Below the pieces are notes generated by a model. That model was not told the origin of the DNA, ran no database searches, and saw only the letters and a program-made list of their open reading frames with translations. A stretch of DNA of 64,000 nucleotides from NCBI RefSeq assembly GCF_031198435.1, contig NZ_CP133548.1:2576001-2640000 (forward strand), in the 5' to 3' direction. How positions within the stretch are numbered: the stretch's first letter is position 1; every line of letters begins with the position of its first letter. This document shows, piece after piece, positions 1-9,477 of the stretch. Origin of the DNA: Pleionea litopenaei (lineage in GTDB: Bacteria > Pseudomonadota > Gammaproteobacteria > Enterobacterales > Kangiellaceae). The position numbers were made by a program, and so were the translations under genes.

Positions 1-1071
1 ATTAACGCCCACAAAAGTCTGTTAAACAACGTTGGGCATGACAAATACCTTGAGCTGAAAAATACGTTGCTTTTTACCGGTAATGTTGGTTTCGATACAT
101 TAATAGAGAAAATGGTTGTCGCCAATAATAATATTGCTTGGTTCGACAAGTGGCTCAGTCGATATTTATCTAATCACTTTGAGCAAGACATTAAAGGATC
201 AAATAGCTTTAAGAAGAAGTATAAAGACTATAAACAGGTCGTTGACCGTAGTATTTTCGAGCCATTAAATCAGCAGAGTGCGACTGATTCTCTACAGCAG
301 CTTGCGCTTTATAGTCTAAACGGTGGCGGAAAACGCATGCGCTCTGTCATTGCGTTGCATTTAATGACGACACACTATAGTTTTTCGGAACAAGACAGTT
401 ATCCTGTATTGCAGCTACTCGAATATATGCATACTGCTTCATTAATCTTCGACGATCTTCCAGCCCAAGATGACGCCGACTTACGTAGAGGTCAACCCTC
501 TTTGCATAAGAAAATCGACAACGTTGCGAATGCCGAGTTAACGGGTGTATTTTTAATAATGAAAGCAGTTGAGATGCAATCAAAGATTAACTGCGCGTCG
601 GCAGATAAAGTACTGTGCTCGATTCAATATGCAGCAAGAACAACCCAAAGAATTTGCGAAGGCCAACGTCAAGATCTTGATTCTAAAGTCACGATAGACT
701 TAAACGCACTAGAGGTAATGAGTTCTCTAAAGACCGGGCTCGCATTAGAAGCAGCTTGGATGATTCCTGCTTTACTAGCCGGAGAAAGTCACAACAATCT
801 AAAGAGTATTGAGAAGTTATCTCACCATATAGGTATTGCATTTCAGATCAAAGACGATCTGTTAGATCAGAGTTCGCAAGTCATAACCATAGGAAAACCA
901 GTCCAGCAAGATAAACATAAAGCCTCTTACGTCACAGCTCTCGGAGTAGATGAAGCCGAGCGACAATTGATGTTGCACTATCATGCCGCTCGAGAATATT
1001 TGCAACAATTACATCCTAGTGACTGGTTTTTAAAACAGCTACTCGATGTGATTGTTTTCCGCGATCAATAA
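1..1071 (+). CDS. Polyprenyl (isoprenoid) diphosphate synthase, 5' truncated by window edge
   Basis: Trans-type prenyl diphosphate synthase, which condenses isopentenyl diphosphate with an allylic diphosphate. The frame is open from base 1, so the gene begins upstream; the TTG at 67 is not a convincing start. The first aspartate-rich motif (DDLPAQDDAD) is near visible residue 151 and the second (DDLLD) near residue 285, with the GGGKRMR substrate-binding stretch before the first. About 80 residues precede the recognisable synthase domain and match nothing I know, so the full protein may carry an N-terminal extension. It converges with the decarboxylase gene, 6 bp apart. Chain length (FPP, GGPP or other) cannot be read from the motifs alone. 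Confidence 0.85.
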   Translation: MNAHKSLLNNVGHDKYLELKNTLLFTGNVGFDTLIEKMVVANNNIAWFDKWLSRYLSNHFEQDIKGSNSFKKKYKDYKQVVDRSIFEPLNQQSATDSLQQLALYSLNGGGKRMRSVIALHLMTTHYSFSEQDSYPVLQLLEYMHTASLIFDDLPAQDDADLRRGQPSLHKKIDNVANAELTGVFLIMKAVEMQSKINCASADKVLCSIQYAARTTQRICEGQRQDLDSKVTIDLNALEVMSSLKTGLALEAAWMIPALLAGESHNNLKSIEKLSHHIGIAFQIKDDLLDQSSQVITIGKPVQQDKHKASYVTALGVDEAERQLMLHYHAAREYLQQLHPSDWFLKQLLDVIVFRDQ

Positions 1072-1077
1072 CGCTAT

Positions 1078-2988
1078 TTAATCGTCGGCAACCACCGCAA
1101 TGGTTCCATCTAAACTACCTTGAATGGTGATTTGTTGCATCGATAATGACTTTAAATAATCTAAATGTTGCGCTTGTATTTTTTGTCCAGGCACCAACAA
1201 TGGGATTCCCGGCGGGTAAGGTGTAATAAGACCTGAACAGATTCTACCTTCCGACTCGGCTATCGATATATGATCTCTTCGTGCATAAAAAGCATCGGCA
1301 GGAAGCATTGCTAAATCAATAGGCGGTAAAGCATCAGGTACTCGCGTTGGTCGCTTTAAGCTAGATAATTTGACTTTTCCAGAGTCTAATTTTTTCAGTG
1401 CATTATAAAGTCGAACAATTTTCGAACGCGTTCCGCCCAAGGTTAAAAGAACTAATAAGGTGCTATGAGTATACTTCTCAATTTCTAATCCTATTTCATC
1501 CATTAAGTACTGGTGAACCGTTTTGCATGAGTAGGGTAAGGCTGAAATATCAATTAATATTTTGAGCGGATCATGTCCCATGTTATCACTTTCAAAATGG
1601 GAGAAAACGGCAGCGAAGTCTTTTGCGTCTAATATTTTTATTCGCTTTAATTGTGCGACCTGCGACTTAAATTCTTGCACATGACTTAGCAAAGCATTAA
1701 TCAACTTGTACCCTTCCATTTCAAGCTGTTTGTGACAAACATCCAGTGATGCAATGAGCTGATATTTGGGAGAAGTCGATGCATAAATGCTAAAGATTTC
1801 TCTAAAAAAGTCTTCATCAAAATCTGGATCGTTAATGTGAATATACGATGCTTGTGAGAAGGCTGATACAACTTTGTGAGCAGAATGAGTAACGTAATCA
1901 GCTCCACACTCAATCGCAGAATAAGGTCGCAACGTAGGATGAAATAGTGAGTAGGCAAACCAAGCTTCATCAATAAAGACTTTAACGTCATGATCATGCG
2001 CGTAATCAATAACCTGCTTTAGATCGGTTAGAAGACCATCGTAAGTACAGCCGGTTAATACCAAAAGCTTTGCATCTTTGTTTTCATCAATGGCTTGTTT
2101 GATATCTGTCAACGATGGGGGAGAAAAAATTCCGTAGTGCGGATCAAAAATGCTATTGAGATAAATTGGAAGACTTGATGATTGTATAATACCGTAATGA
2201 ACGGATTTATGGCAATTACGGTCAATAATGACTTTATCATTTCTTCTCAATAGCGTTTGTAAAATGATTTTATTCGATGTCGAAGAACCATTGGTAACAA
2301 AATAGGTTTGATTAACTTCAAACGTTGTTGCTGCAGACTGCTGGGCTCGACCAATAGCATGTGTACTATCTGATAGCGAACCTAAAAAATCGACCGATAC
2401 GGATAAATCTCCGACAAATACATTACGACCATAAAACTGATAGAAATCTTTGATATAGGGAGAATTTCGAAAACTTGCCCCCCCACTATGTCCAGGTGTA
2501 TGCCAAGAATCATTCGACTCAATGACATAGCGCTTATAAGCTGTCCAGAAAGGCGTTTCACAACGGTCATCAAAGTCATTAATGATATAGCCTAAAATGG
2601 CCTCTGGGTCAGACAATACATCATCTTTGAAAAAGAATGACTCTATTTCACTCGACTCATCGACGATTTTTAAGCCTTCGCTATCAACACCCAGCACATA
2701 GACCGGTAGTTCGAGTCTAATTTGTTTAATCGTAGCCACTAATTGTTGATATTCTTCACTGGTACTTTGTTCCGACTGTTCCGGCCAGCTAATAACAACG
2801 GCCTGAATATCACCATCGTTTCGTATTGATTCTAGCGCTAATGTCGCTTCACTGAACCCTTCAAGTTCGATTTGAATGTCATCACGTTCGAAGGTGGCGG
2901 ATGTTTTAAAGAGATTTTCTCGAAGTTCAAATAGAAGTTCAGATCTCGACTCTAAGAGCAAAATTTTCAGCAAAGGTTTTTGATTCAT
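1078..2988 (-). CDS. Orn/Lys/Arg decarboxylase family protein (PLP fold type I)
   Basis: Basic amino acid decarboxylase: removes CO2 from ornithine, lysine or arginine to give a polyamine precursor, often as an acid-stress response. Residues 1-130 form the receiver-like wing domain (it starts KILLLESRSELLFEL). Residues about 160-480 are the PLP domain with WHTPGHSGG, TNGSSTSNK, DEAWFAYS and the Schiff-base lysine Lys372 in HSAHK. The C-terminal part has TPYPPGIPLLVPGQ. At 636 aa it is shorter than the inducible enterobacterial enzymes (about 710-750 aa). Substrate cannot be assigned from sequence. It stands alone, with no antiporter gene beside it. Start ATG at 2988, with AGGACG just upstream. 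Confidence 0.88.
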   Translation of the reverse strand: MNQKPLLKILLLESRSELLFELRENLFKTSATFERDDIQIELEGFSEATLALESIRNDGDIQAVVISWPEQSEQSTSEEYQQLVATIKQIRLELPVYVLGVDSEGLKIVDESSEIESFFFKDDVLSDPEAILGYIINDFDDRCETPFWTAYKRYVIESNDSWHTPGHSGGASFRNSPYIKDFYQFYGRNVFVGDLSVSVDFLGSLSDSTHAIGRAQQSAATTFEVNQTYFVTNGSSTSNKIILQTLLRRNDKVIIDRNCHKSVHYGIIQSSSLPIYLNSIFDPHYGIFSPPSLTDIKQAIDENKDAKLLVLTGCTYDGLLTDLKQVIDYAHDHDVKVFIDEAWFAYSLFHPTLRPYSAIECGADYVTHSAHKVVSAFSQASYIHINDPDFDEDFFREIFSIYASTSPKYQLIASLDVCHKQLEMEGYKLINALLSHVQEFKSQVAQLKRIKILDAKDFAAVFSHFESDNMGHDPLKILIDISALPYSCKTVHQYLMDEIGLEIEKYTHSTLLVLLTLGGTRSKIVRLYNALKKLDSGKVKLSSLKRPTRVPDALPPIDLAMLPADAFYARRDHISIAESEGRICSGLITPYPPGIPLLVPGQKIQAQHLDYLKSLSMQQITIQGSLDGTIAVVADD

Positions 2989-3178
2989 CGTAAAACGTCC
3001 TTTTGTCGCCTATATGCAACGTCAATATCAAAATTTAGACACTATCGCCTCAGTTTAAAAGAGAGCACTATCTTGCACAACTGATTGTTGCGCCGCATTA
3101 CTGAAAGATTAGAAATTTTTTGTTTCCATTCAAACTTTTCGACTTTCATTCTCGTCAAAGCTAATGGTATACCTGTAA

Positions 3179-3229
3179 TTGAAATTCTAAACATCTTGAT
3201 ATTCTAAACTTATTGATATTCTAAAAATA
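3179..3229 (+). repeat. Three tandem 17-bp direct repeats (iterons) upstream of the MBOAT operon
   Basis: Three consecutive copies start at 3179, 3196 and 3213, each beginning TTGAWATTCTAAA, with exactly 17 bp from start to start. They end 47 bp before the MBOAT start codon. The 17-bp phase and AT-rich core suggest a cooperative regulator site or a replication slippage product. No regulator gene for them is visible here. Confidence 0.7.
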
Positions 3230-3276
3230 AGGACGTCTTATGCTTTTATCCCATAATTCTATGGAATGGAGGCCGT

Positions 3277-4689
3277 ATGATTTTTAATACGCCACTCTTT
3301 TTTCTGTTCTTTGCAATTTTCATTCTTTGTTATGGATTTATTTTCTTAAATCATCGTCCAAAAATCTATTTAATCATTGTTGGAAGCCTGATTTTCTATG
3401 GTGCCTGGAATTATCGATTTATTCCGTTACTGGTCGGTAGCGCTGTCGCCGATTACTTTATTGCCCAAGCCATCGCAAATGCTTCAACGGTCAGTCGCAA
3501 AAAATGGCTGGTTACGCTTTCTTTGACTATCAATCTTGGTGTTCTGGCTCTGTTTAAATACGCCGACTTCGTTTTGATTTCGGTAGCTGACTTCTTAAGT
3601 GCTTTCGGATATCAAGCGTCGTTACCTACACTTTCTTGGGTGTTACCGGTCGGAATTTCCTTTTATACCTTTCAAAGTTTGAGCTATACCATCGATGTTT
3701 ATCGAGGTGATATGAAACCACGAAAAGGTCTCGCGGAGTTTGTCGCTGCTTTGTCTTTCTTCCCACAGCTTGTGGCAGGCCCTATCTTAAGAGCAAAGCA
3801 AATATTACCCCAAATGCATGCATTAGCACTGCCGACTTGGCTAGAAGCGAAACACGCATTTTTGCTGATTACCGTTGGTCTAATTAAAAAGACGGGAGCT
3901 GATTTGTTGGCCATACCCGCGCAAAAAGCCTTCGAGTCTCCTGAAACTTTGAGCACATTAGAGTTGTGGACGGGTGTCATTGCTTTTGCGGGTCAGATAT
4001 ACGGAGACTTTTCTGGCTACACCGATATGGCTATCGGCTTTGCCTTGTTACTCGGTTTCAAAATACCACTGAATTTTAGAGTCCCCTATTTCGCGGTATC
4101 TCCGGTGGATTTTTGGCGACGATGGCATATTTCATTATCGACATGGTTAAGGGACTATTTGTACATCTCTCTCGGAGGCAATCGTACCGGACAACGTACT
4201 CGAAACATTTTTATTACTATGTTGCTTGGAGGTCTATGGCATGGCGCCGCATGGACTTTTGTCGCATGGGGAGCCTTTCATGGAGTCATCATTACGGTTA
4301 CTCATTTCTTGGCACAACTGCGTATTTTTTCAAGCTTTAATCAAGGCTCTGAAACTTGGAAGCGCATTTTCAAGTGGTCAATTACCTTCTACTTAATTTT
4401 ACTTGGCTGGGTGCTGTTTCGTGCGGAGACGATGTCAGATGCCTGGGCAATGTTTGTCGGTATGCATACACTTGCGAAAGACGCGATTATTAGCACTCAA
4501 GCCATCGTTGTATTTATTGTCGTCATCATCTGGACCGGCTTAACACATTTAATGGATCACTTTGTATTAAAGGGCTCTGACAAGTTCGAAAGTAAAGGCT
4601 GGTTATTTTGGCCATTAATGGTGATCGGTCAATTGTTATGTTTACTAATAGGAGAGCCCAGCAATGAGTTCATCTACTTCCAATTCTAG
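3277..4689 (+). CDS. MBOAT family O-acyltransferase (AlgI-like)
   Basis: Multi-spanning inner-membrane acyltransferase that moves an acyl, usually acetyl, group across the membrane for modification of an extracellular polysaccharide or other envelope polymer. The family block WRRWHISLSTWLRDYLYI is followed by GGLWHGAAW with the catalytic-type His322, the same residue number as the essential histidine of Pseudomonas AlgI. Many hydrophobic segments run through the 470 aa, typical for the family. A GGAGG sits 7 bp before the ATG. The next gene starts inside this one (26-bp overlap) and is the usual SGNH partner, so the two form one transcription unit. The polymer acylated is unknown; no polysaccharide synthesis genes are in the window. 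Confidence 0.9.
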   Translation: MIFNTPLFFLFFAIFILCYGFIFLNHRPKIYLIIVGSLIFYGAWNYRFIPLLVGSAVADYFIAQAIANASTVSRKKWLVTLSLTINLGVLALFKYADFVLISVADFLSAFGYQASLPTLSWVLPVGISFYTFQSLSYTIDVYRGDMKPRKGLAEFVAALSFFPQLVAGPILRAKQILPQMHALALPTWLEAKHAFLLITVGLIKKTGADLLAIPAQKAFESPETLSTLELWTGVIAFAGQIYGDFSGYTDMAIGFALLLGFKIPLNFRVPYFAVSPVDFWRRWHISLSTWLRDYLYISLGGNRTGQRTRNIFITMLLGGLWHGAAWTFVAWGAFHGVIITVTHFLAQLRIFSSFNQGSETWKRIFKWSITFYLILLGWVLFRAETMSDAWAMFVGMHTLAKDAIISTQAIVVFIVVIIWTGLTHLMDHFVLKGSDKFESKGWLFWPLMVIGQLLCLLIGEPSNEFIYFQF

Positions 4690-5860
4690 AAAGATCTATC
4701 TAAAGATATCGTTAGCCATATTTCTAGGAATGGGCGCTGCGGTTTTACTAATGAGACTGCTGTTTCTAGTTATTGGCGCCGATACATCAAATATCATGGG
4801 ACGCGTTGTAGAAGCCCGTCATGCGTTACCTAAAGTGGTTAAAGAGCCGGACGATCTCATGTTATTTTTTGGTTCTTCTATGGTCGACGCAGGTTTTTCT
4901 CCGCGACGATTTGATAAAAAACTTGAACAACGTGGTAAACAAGTTAAAAGTTTTAACTTTGGCTTCGGTGGATTAAATCCATTTTTTCAAGACTACTTAT
5001 CGCGTCGAATTAAAGAGTCTTTTGAGCAAAGCGATCGAAAAATAAAACTCACCGTGATTGAGTTTAATCCATTTCAAGCAACTCAAACTCGTTGGAATGG
5101 TGCAAACAGTATCGTCGACTCGTTTATAACCATGTTAGCCAGTAACGACGAGCTAATAGAAATTGCTCGAAATGATCCTAAGCGCGGCGCTTTGTTATTT
5201 AACATTAAATATCTACGCAATGATATTTCCGCTGAAATGTTTACCAGTTATTTTGGTCGCGCACTGTTTCCTGGCACTCGGCCGCCACGGCTCGAAGAGC
5301 CAGAGGAATTGGTCAAACTAAGGCGAGAAGCCGGAGAGATGCTCGGTAAACTCTTCGAGAAAGAATACCCAGATTACACCGGTGAAGACTGGTATTACCC
5401 TTGGCAGGGTGGTGGGACGATTCCGGAGGAGCGATCAGAAGAGACTCTAGAGTGGTTTAAGAAATACTACTCTACCTTTCAAAACCCGGCCAACAAAGAA
5501 AATGCTCGTCAGCGACGAATCGCGTCTGCTGACATAGAGGAGCTTAACTTTGAACCTTTGTTGATTGAGAGTTTTATCCGTATTGTGAAGAACTTTCAAG
5601 CCGTCTCAGATCATGTAGAGGTAGTTATTCTACCCCGTCAAACCGAAGTGATTCATTACTCCGATGAAGCCAAAGCACGCCTGGCTAAAGCGATAGCCGA
5701 GATCGAGCAAACCACGGGAGTGATCATTCGTAATCAGCAGGAGTTACCACAATTCACTTCTGATATGTATCGCGATGCAACGCATTTCACACGCTATCAT
5801 GGCGACTTAGTCTACACCGATCTCGTTGCAGAGGAATTTGCTCACTATTTTGATCAATAG
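4664..5860 (+). CDS. Membrane-anchored SGNH-like protein, partner of the MBOAT acyltransferase
   Basis: Not a well-named family, but the architecture is that of the periplasmic SGNH/AlgX/DltD-type partners that transfer the acetyl group delivered by an MBOAT protein. One N-terminal transmembrane segment spans about residues 10-32. A GDSL-like block I follows (FFGSSMVDAG, candidate nucleophile Ser71 or Ser72), and a C-terminal D-x-x-H pair (Asp371, His374 in DATHFTRYHGD) completes a Ser-Asp-His arrangement. The start at 4664 has AGGAG upstream and overlaps the MBOAT 3' end by 26 bp, pointing to translational coupling. 398 aa. Confidence 0.7.
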   Translation: MSSSTSNSRKIYLKISLAIFLGMGAAVLLMRLLFLVIGADTSNIMGRVVEARHALPKVVKEPDDLMLFFGSSMVDAGFSPRRFDKKLEQRGKQVKSFNFGFGGLNPFFQDYLSRRIKESFEQSDRKIKLTVIEFNPFQATQTRWNGANSIVDSFITMLASNDELIEIARNDPKRGALLFNIKYLRNDISAEMFTSYFGRALFPGTRPPRLEEPEELVKLRREAGEMLGKLFEKEYPDYTGEDWYYPWQGGGTIPEERSEETLEWFKKYYSTFQNPANKENARQRRIASADIEELNFEPLLIESFIRIVKNFQAVSDHVEVVILPRQTEVIHYSDEAKARLAKAIAEIEQTTGVIIRNQQELPQFTSDMYRDATHFTRYHGDLVYTDLVAEEFAHYFDQ

Positions 5861-5892
5861 GGAGCTCAACCCGCAAGCCAAAACAATCAAAG

Positions 5893-5916
5893 TCGACCCA
5901 GTACTCGCTGGGTCGA
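5893..5916 (+). terminator. Strong hairpin after the MBOAT/SGNH operon
   Basis: A perfect 9-bp inverted repeat, TCGACCCAG / CTGGGTCGA with a 6-nt loop, lies 32 bp after the stop codon. No U-run follows, so it may be a Rho-dependent end or an mRNA-stabilising stem rather than a classical intrinsic terminator. Confidence 0.45.
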
Positions 5917-6040
5917 ACGCCATCGTCCTTGAGATCTTTCAAGCTGATTGTTTTATAACAACCTATTTAGACGGCTTAGTGATCAACATTCAGCGACATT
6001 CTCTTGTGCTCTATCTCATAAAATAATTATTTTAAATCTA

Positions 6041-6059
6041 GATGATAATTGTTATCATT
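6041..6059 (+). promoter_or_regulatory. Fur box upstream of the TonB-dependent receptor
   Basis: TGATAATTGTTATCA at 6043-6057 is a near-perfect 7-1-7 Fur palindrome, 62 bp before the receptor start. By established knowledge of Fur, the receptor and the PepSY gene behind it should be repressed when iron is sufficient. Confidence 0.85.
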
Positions 6060-6120
6060 CGCACCATCATTAAGATTAACTAGATAAATTACACCAACGC
6101 GCATTTTTTAGGGGAAACTC

Positions 6121-8229
6121 ATGTTACGTATCCAAACGCTAGCGCTAAGCGTCATTGCCGCTACCACTCTAGCTTCGAATTCTGTGGTAGCAAGCTCTGA
6201 AGGCACCAATCCTGAAGAGACTATCGTTATCACAGCAACTCGAACACCCGTCGCCAAAAGCGCTGTACCAGCGACCATAAAGATCATTGACGGTGATGAA
6301 TTACGAGAACAACTCGCCGCCAGTGAGAGTCTATCGGATGTCTTGGGGAACCTATTACCGTCCTTCAGCCCTTCACGACAAAAACTAACCAATTCAGGCG
6401 AAACACTCCGGGGTCGCAAACCATTGTATCTAATCGATGGTGTTCCTCAATCAAATCCATTGCGTGATGGAGCTCGTTCCGCCAATACCATCGATCCAAT
6501 GATGATCGAACGTGTCGAAGTCATCTTAGGTGCGAATGCGATTCAGGGCATGGGAGCGAGTGGCGGAATCATCAATATCGTGACGCGACAGGCTCAACAA
6601 GGTACGCAACATCAAGTCACTTCAGGCTTCTCGGTCGCTCCTGCGAACAGTGGCGATACTCTGTCATACGATCTTGGGTACTTGTTAAGTCATGGCCAAG
6701 ACAATTGGCAACTAGTAACGGGAATTCGTATCAAAGAAACCGGAATGTATGTTGATGGCAACGGAGAATTAATCGGCGTGGACTCTACTCAAGGTGACAC
6801 CATGGACGCCAAAAGTCATGATGTCTTCGCTAAGGTCGGCTACCAATTCAGCGACACTCAAAGCCTTGAGTTTATGCTTAATCATTTTAATCTAGCGTCG
6901 AACGGCGACTACATTGTCGAGGCCGGAGACCGCGCCAATAACATTGCAGCCGTTTCAATTGAAGGAGAACTCGAGGGCGACGCGGCTGAAAACGAAGTCA
7001 CCACTGTAAGCATTAATTTTCATGATCAAGACTGGTTTAGCGGTGATTTTAAGTGGCAAGTTTTTTCCCAAAGTTTCTCAGCACTCTACGGTGGTGGACG
7101 TTTCGCGACCTTTCAAGATCCTGCCTTAGGAAACAATATCTATGATCAGTCGCGCAACGACTCCAATAAAATTGGTTCACGCATCACCATCAACTGGCAA
7201 AAAATTGCGAACACTGGATTCGATATTACCACTGGATTTGATTTCCTACGTGACAGAACCTATCAAGAGCTAGCGCAAACGCAACGCAAATGGGTACCCA
7301 GTACCGACTTTGAGAACTGGGCGCCCTATATTCAAACGCGCTATCAGATCGGCGACTGGCATTTAAACGCAGGGCTTCGTTATGAACATGGCGAACTGCA
7401 AGTGGACGACTTTACAACGCTTTATGCCTACAACAGCACCCAAGTCGCAGGCGGCTCTCCTTCTTTCAATGAAATGCTTAGCAATGTCGGTGTCGTCTAT
7501 GACTTTTCTTCACAGTGGCGCGGTTATGTCAGCCTATCAGAGGGATTTAGCATGCCCGACGTCGGCCGAGTTCTACGAGGCATCAACCAGCCAGGTTTAG
7601 CGGTCGATTCTTTCTTAGATTTACAACCCGTTCTCACTGACAACAGCGAAGTTGGTATTGAATTTCGGGGAGAGGTGGCTCAGTTTAGTTTGAGTTATTT
7701 CCAATCTAACTCTGATCTAGGTTCTCGATTGTCAGCCAATGCTGATGGTATCTATGAAGTTAATCGTGAGAAAACCGATATTTATGGCGTTGAAGCATCG
7801 TTAGATATTGATCTATTAACGAATTCTTTATTAGGTTTTGACTACAGTGATACCGAAGGTAAATACGACAGCAATGATGATGGCAAAGTTGATAGTAAAC
7901 TTGATGGACGAAATATCGCGCCACGTCGGTTAAATGCATTCTTAACTCACCGTTGGTCTGATCAATGGCAATCTCGTTTACAATGGAACAAGTTCTATAA
8001 TCGTCACATCTATGTTGGCAGTGCGGCGATTAATAATTTTGAGGGATATAGCACTATTGATATCACTACAACACTTACCACTGAAAACATTGGTCAATTT
8101 ATTTTTGGAATCGAAAATCTCGCCGACGAAGACTACTTCACTTACTACGCACAAACGGCCGGTAATGACGCACGAAACTTTAAGGGTCGAGGACAAACAG
8201 TTCGAGTGAACTGGCAATATCAATGGTAA
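6121..8229 (+). CDS. TonB-dependent outer-membrane siderophore receptor
   Basis: Outer-membrane gated channel for a ferric siderophore, energised by TonB. An N-terminal signal peptide covers about residues 1-25 (cleavage after VVASS or nearby). The TonB box (EETIVITATRTP) is at about residues 31-42, then the plug domain (about 45-155, with GRKPLYLIDGVPQSNP and ERVEVILGANA). The 22-stranded barrel fills the rest and ends in an aromatic-rich strand with C-terminal Trp (VNWQYQW). At 702 aa it is normal for the family. A Fur box lies upstream and RBS AGGGGAA precedes the ATG. The ligand cannot be named; the plug resembles catecholate/hydroxamate receptors in general. Confidence 0.93.
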   Translation: MLRIQTLALSVIAATTLASNSVVASSEGTNPEETIVITATRTPVAKSAVPATIKIIDGDELREQLAASESLSDVLGNLLPSFSPSRQKLTNSGETLRGRKPLYLIDGVPQSNPLRDGARSANTIDPMMIERVEVILGANAIQGMGASGGIINIVTRQAQQGTQHQVTSGFSVAPANSGDTLSYDLGYLLSHGQDNWQLVTGIRIKETGMYVDGNGELIGVDSTQGDTMDAKSHDVFAKVGYQFSDTQSLEFMLNHFNLASNGDYIVEAGDRANNIAAVSIEGELEGDAAENEVTTVSINFHDQDWFSGDFKWQVFSQSFSALYGGGRFATFQDPALGNNIYDQSRNDSNKIGSRITINWQKIANTGFDITTGFDFLRDRTYQELAQTQRKWVPSTDFENWAPYIQTRYQIGDWHLNAGLRYEHGELQVDDFTTLYAYNSTQVAGGSPSFNEMLSNVGVVYDFSSQWRGYVSLSEGFSMPDVGRVLRGINQPGLAVDSFLDLQPVLTDNSEVGIEFRGEVAQFSLSYFQSNSDLGSRLSANADGIYEVNREKTDIYGVEASLDIDLLTNSLLGFDYSDTEGKYDSNDDGKVDSKLDGRNIAPRRLNAFLTHRWSDQWQSRLQWNKFYNRHIYVGSAAINNFEGYSTIDITTTLTTENIGQFIFGIENLADEDYFTYYAQTAGNDARNFKGRGQTVRVNWQYQW

Positions 8230-8251
8230 TTAGAACGGCTTATACTTTCTA

Positions 8252-9301
8252 ATGTCGGTTAAAAAATCGATCAATTGGTTACATCGATGGCTGGGTCTTG
8301 CACTCAGCCTTTGGCTTTTTTTAATTAGCCTAACGGGAACGCTTTTACTCTTTAAAAATGATCTCTTGAAACTGACTTATCCCGAACTTAAATCAGCGGT
8401 GATTTTAAACAGCTATGAACTTCCAGACGATCTCAGTCATGCGCAATACACTTTGCTACCAAATCAAGTCCGTCACTGGGTTGAAGTAGTCGATATCCAC
8501 CAAACCAGACATTACTACTCCGCATCGGGCGAAAAAGTATTGGCTCGTGCAGCGCTCAATGATTGGATCGACGTTATGGTAGAGTTTCATCATCATTTAT
8601 TGCTCAATCAGCTGGGAAAACAGTTGCAAGGTATTTTTGGCATTGGCGCACTCTTTTTACTCTTATCAGGGATCTATAAGTGGTGGCCGAAACGTCGACT
8701 AGGGAATAAAGATTTTCAGATTACTTGGGCGAAGCCAGGGAACAAAAAATTCGGGCAAACCTTATGGCAATCGCATCGAACGTTTGGCGTTATATTATTC
8801 ATTCCTATGTTGATTGTAACGGCAACCGGAACGGCGATGATTTATTCGAGCGAAGTAAAAAGTGCACTGATCTTTTTCTTCCCAAATACCAATGATGAAC
8901 AATCAACAAATCAATTTACAATCCCTGCCCTAAACGAGAGTAATTATTCATCTTGGTCTGCTCGACTTGCACAAGTTGATCAGATATTCAATTCTGCTCA
9001 ACCTTCGGTCATCTATCATCAAGCGAACAAAATACGTTTAAAGCAGGTAGCTGAGTGGCATCCCAATGGACGAAGTTACATAGAATACAATTCGGATGGT
9101 AATACCATTAAACAAATGACTAATTATCATAAACTGGCTCTTGGAGAACAGATTTCACACACGGTTTATCCTCTGCACATTGCTTCGGTAGGTGGCTCAG
9201 TTTATCTTACTTTGATCATTGTTAGCGGAGTCGTTTTGCTTTGGCTTAGCATTAGCGGCGCATGGTTTTGGTGGTGGAAACGCCAACTTAAAAAACGTTA
9301 A
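8252..9301 (+). CDS. PepSY-associated transmembrane protein (putative ferric-siderophore reductase component)
   Basis: Inner-membrane PepSY_TM protein of the kind encoded beside siderophore receptors and thought to help reduce and release iron. It opens with the family signature INWLHRWLGLALSLWLF followed by a hydrophobic segment. Further membrane helices lie at about residues 125-145, 175-200 and 310-340, and it ends in a basic WWWKRQLKKR tail. Histidines within the membrane helices (LHRWLG, EFHHHLLLNQLG, QSHRTFG) could bind haem. It follows the Fur-controlled receptor by 22 bp, so they are probably co-transcribed. The reductase role is inferred from context. Confidence 0.8.
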   Translation: MSVKKSINWLHRWLGLALSLWLFLISLTGTLLLFKNDLLKLTYPELKSAVILNSYELPDDLSHAQYTLLPNQVRHWVEVVDIHQTRHYYSASGEKVLARAALNDWIDVMVEFHHHLLLNQLGKQLQGIFGIGALFLLLSGIYKWWPKRRLGNKDFQITWAKPGNKKFGQTLWQSHRTFGVILFIPMLIVTATGTAMIYSSEVKSALIFFFPNTNDEQSTNQFTIPALNESNYSSWSARLAQVDQIFNSAQPSVIYHQANKIRLKQVAEWHPNGRSYIEYNSDGNTIKQMTNYHKLALGEQISHTVYPLHIASVGGSVYLTLIIVSGVVLLWLSISGAWFWWWKRQLKKR

Positions 9302-9477
9302 TCATCTAACGTTGGCTCTAGAATCGCCAGAGACAAGGTTGTTATCGGACCGAGTAATAACGAAATTAATAGCCAGTTTAATCCACTTCGTTTTTTAGAC
9401 TGAGCCAACACGGCGTTGATTAATGCGAGACTGCCCCAACCAAATAACCAAGCACTGACAATCATGATATTTTCCAT
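9298..9477 (-). CDS. Small 59-aa membrane protein, unrecognised
   Basis: A short ORF, easily missed by length cut-offs. It has an ideal AAGGAGG 7 bp upstream of its ATG (9475-9477). The product is about 59 aa with two hydrophobic stretches (residues about 5-25 and 34-52) split by a basic turn (QSKKRSG), that is, a helical hairpin in the inner membrane. Its stop overlaps the PepSY stop by 4 bp on the opposite strand. I do not recognise a family. The RBS, the membrane pattern and the tight convergent packing argue that it is real. Confidence 0.6.
   Translation of the reverse strand: MENIMIVSAWLFGWGSLALINAVLAQSKKRSGLNWLLISLLLGPITTLSLAILEPTLDD

Noticed and set aside
5826-6026. Short plus-strand ORF overlapping the SGNH gene end
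   Set aside because: No RBS, spans the terminator hairpin, no family resemblance.
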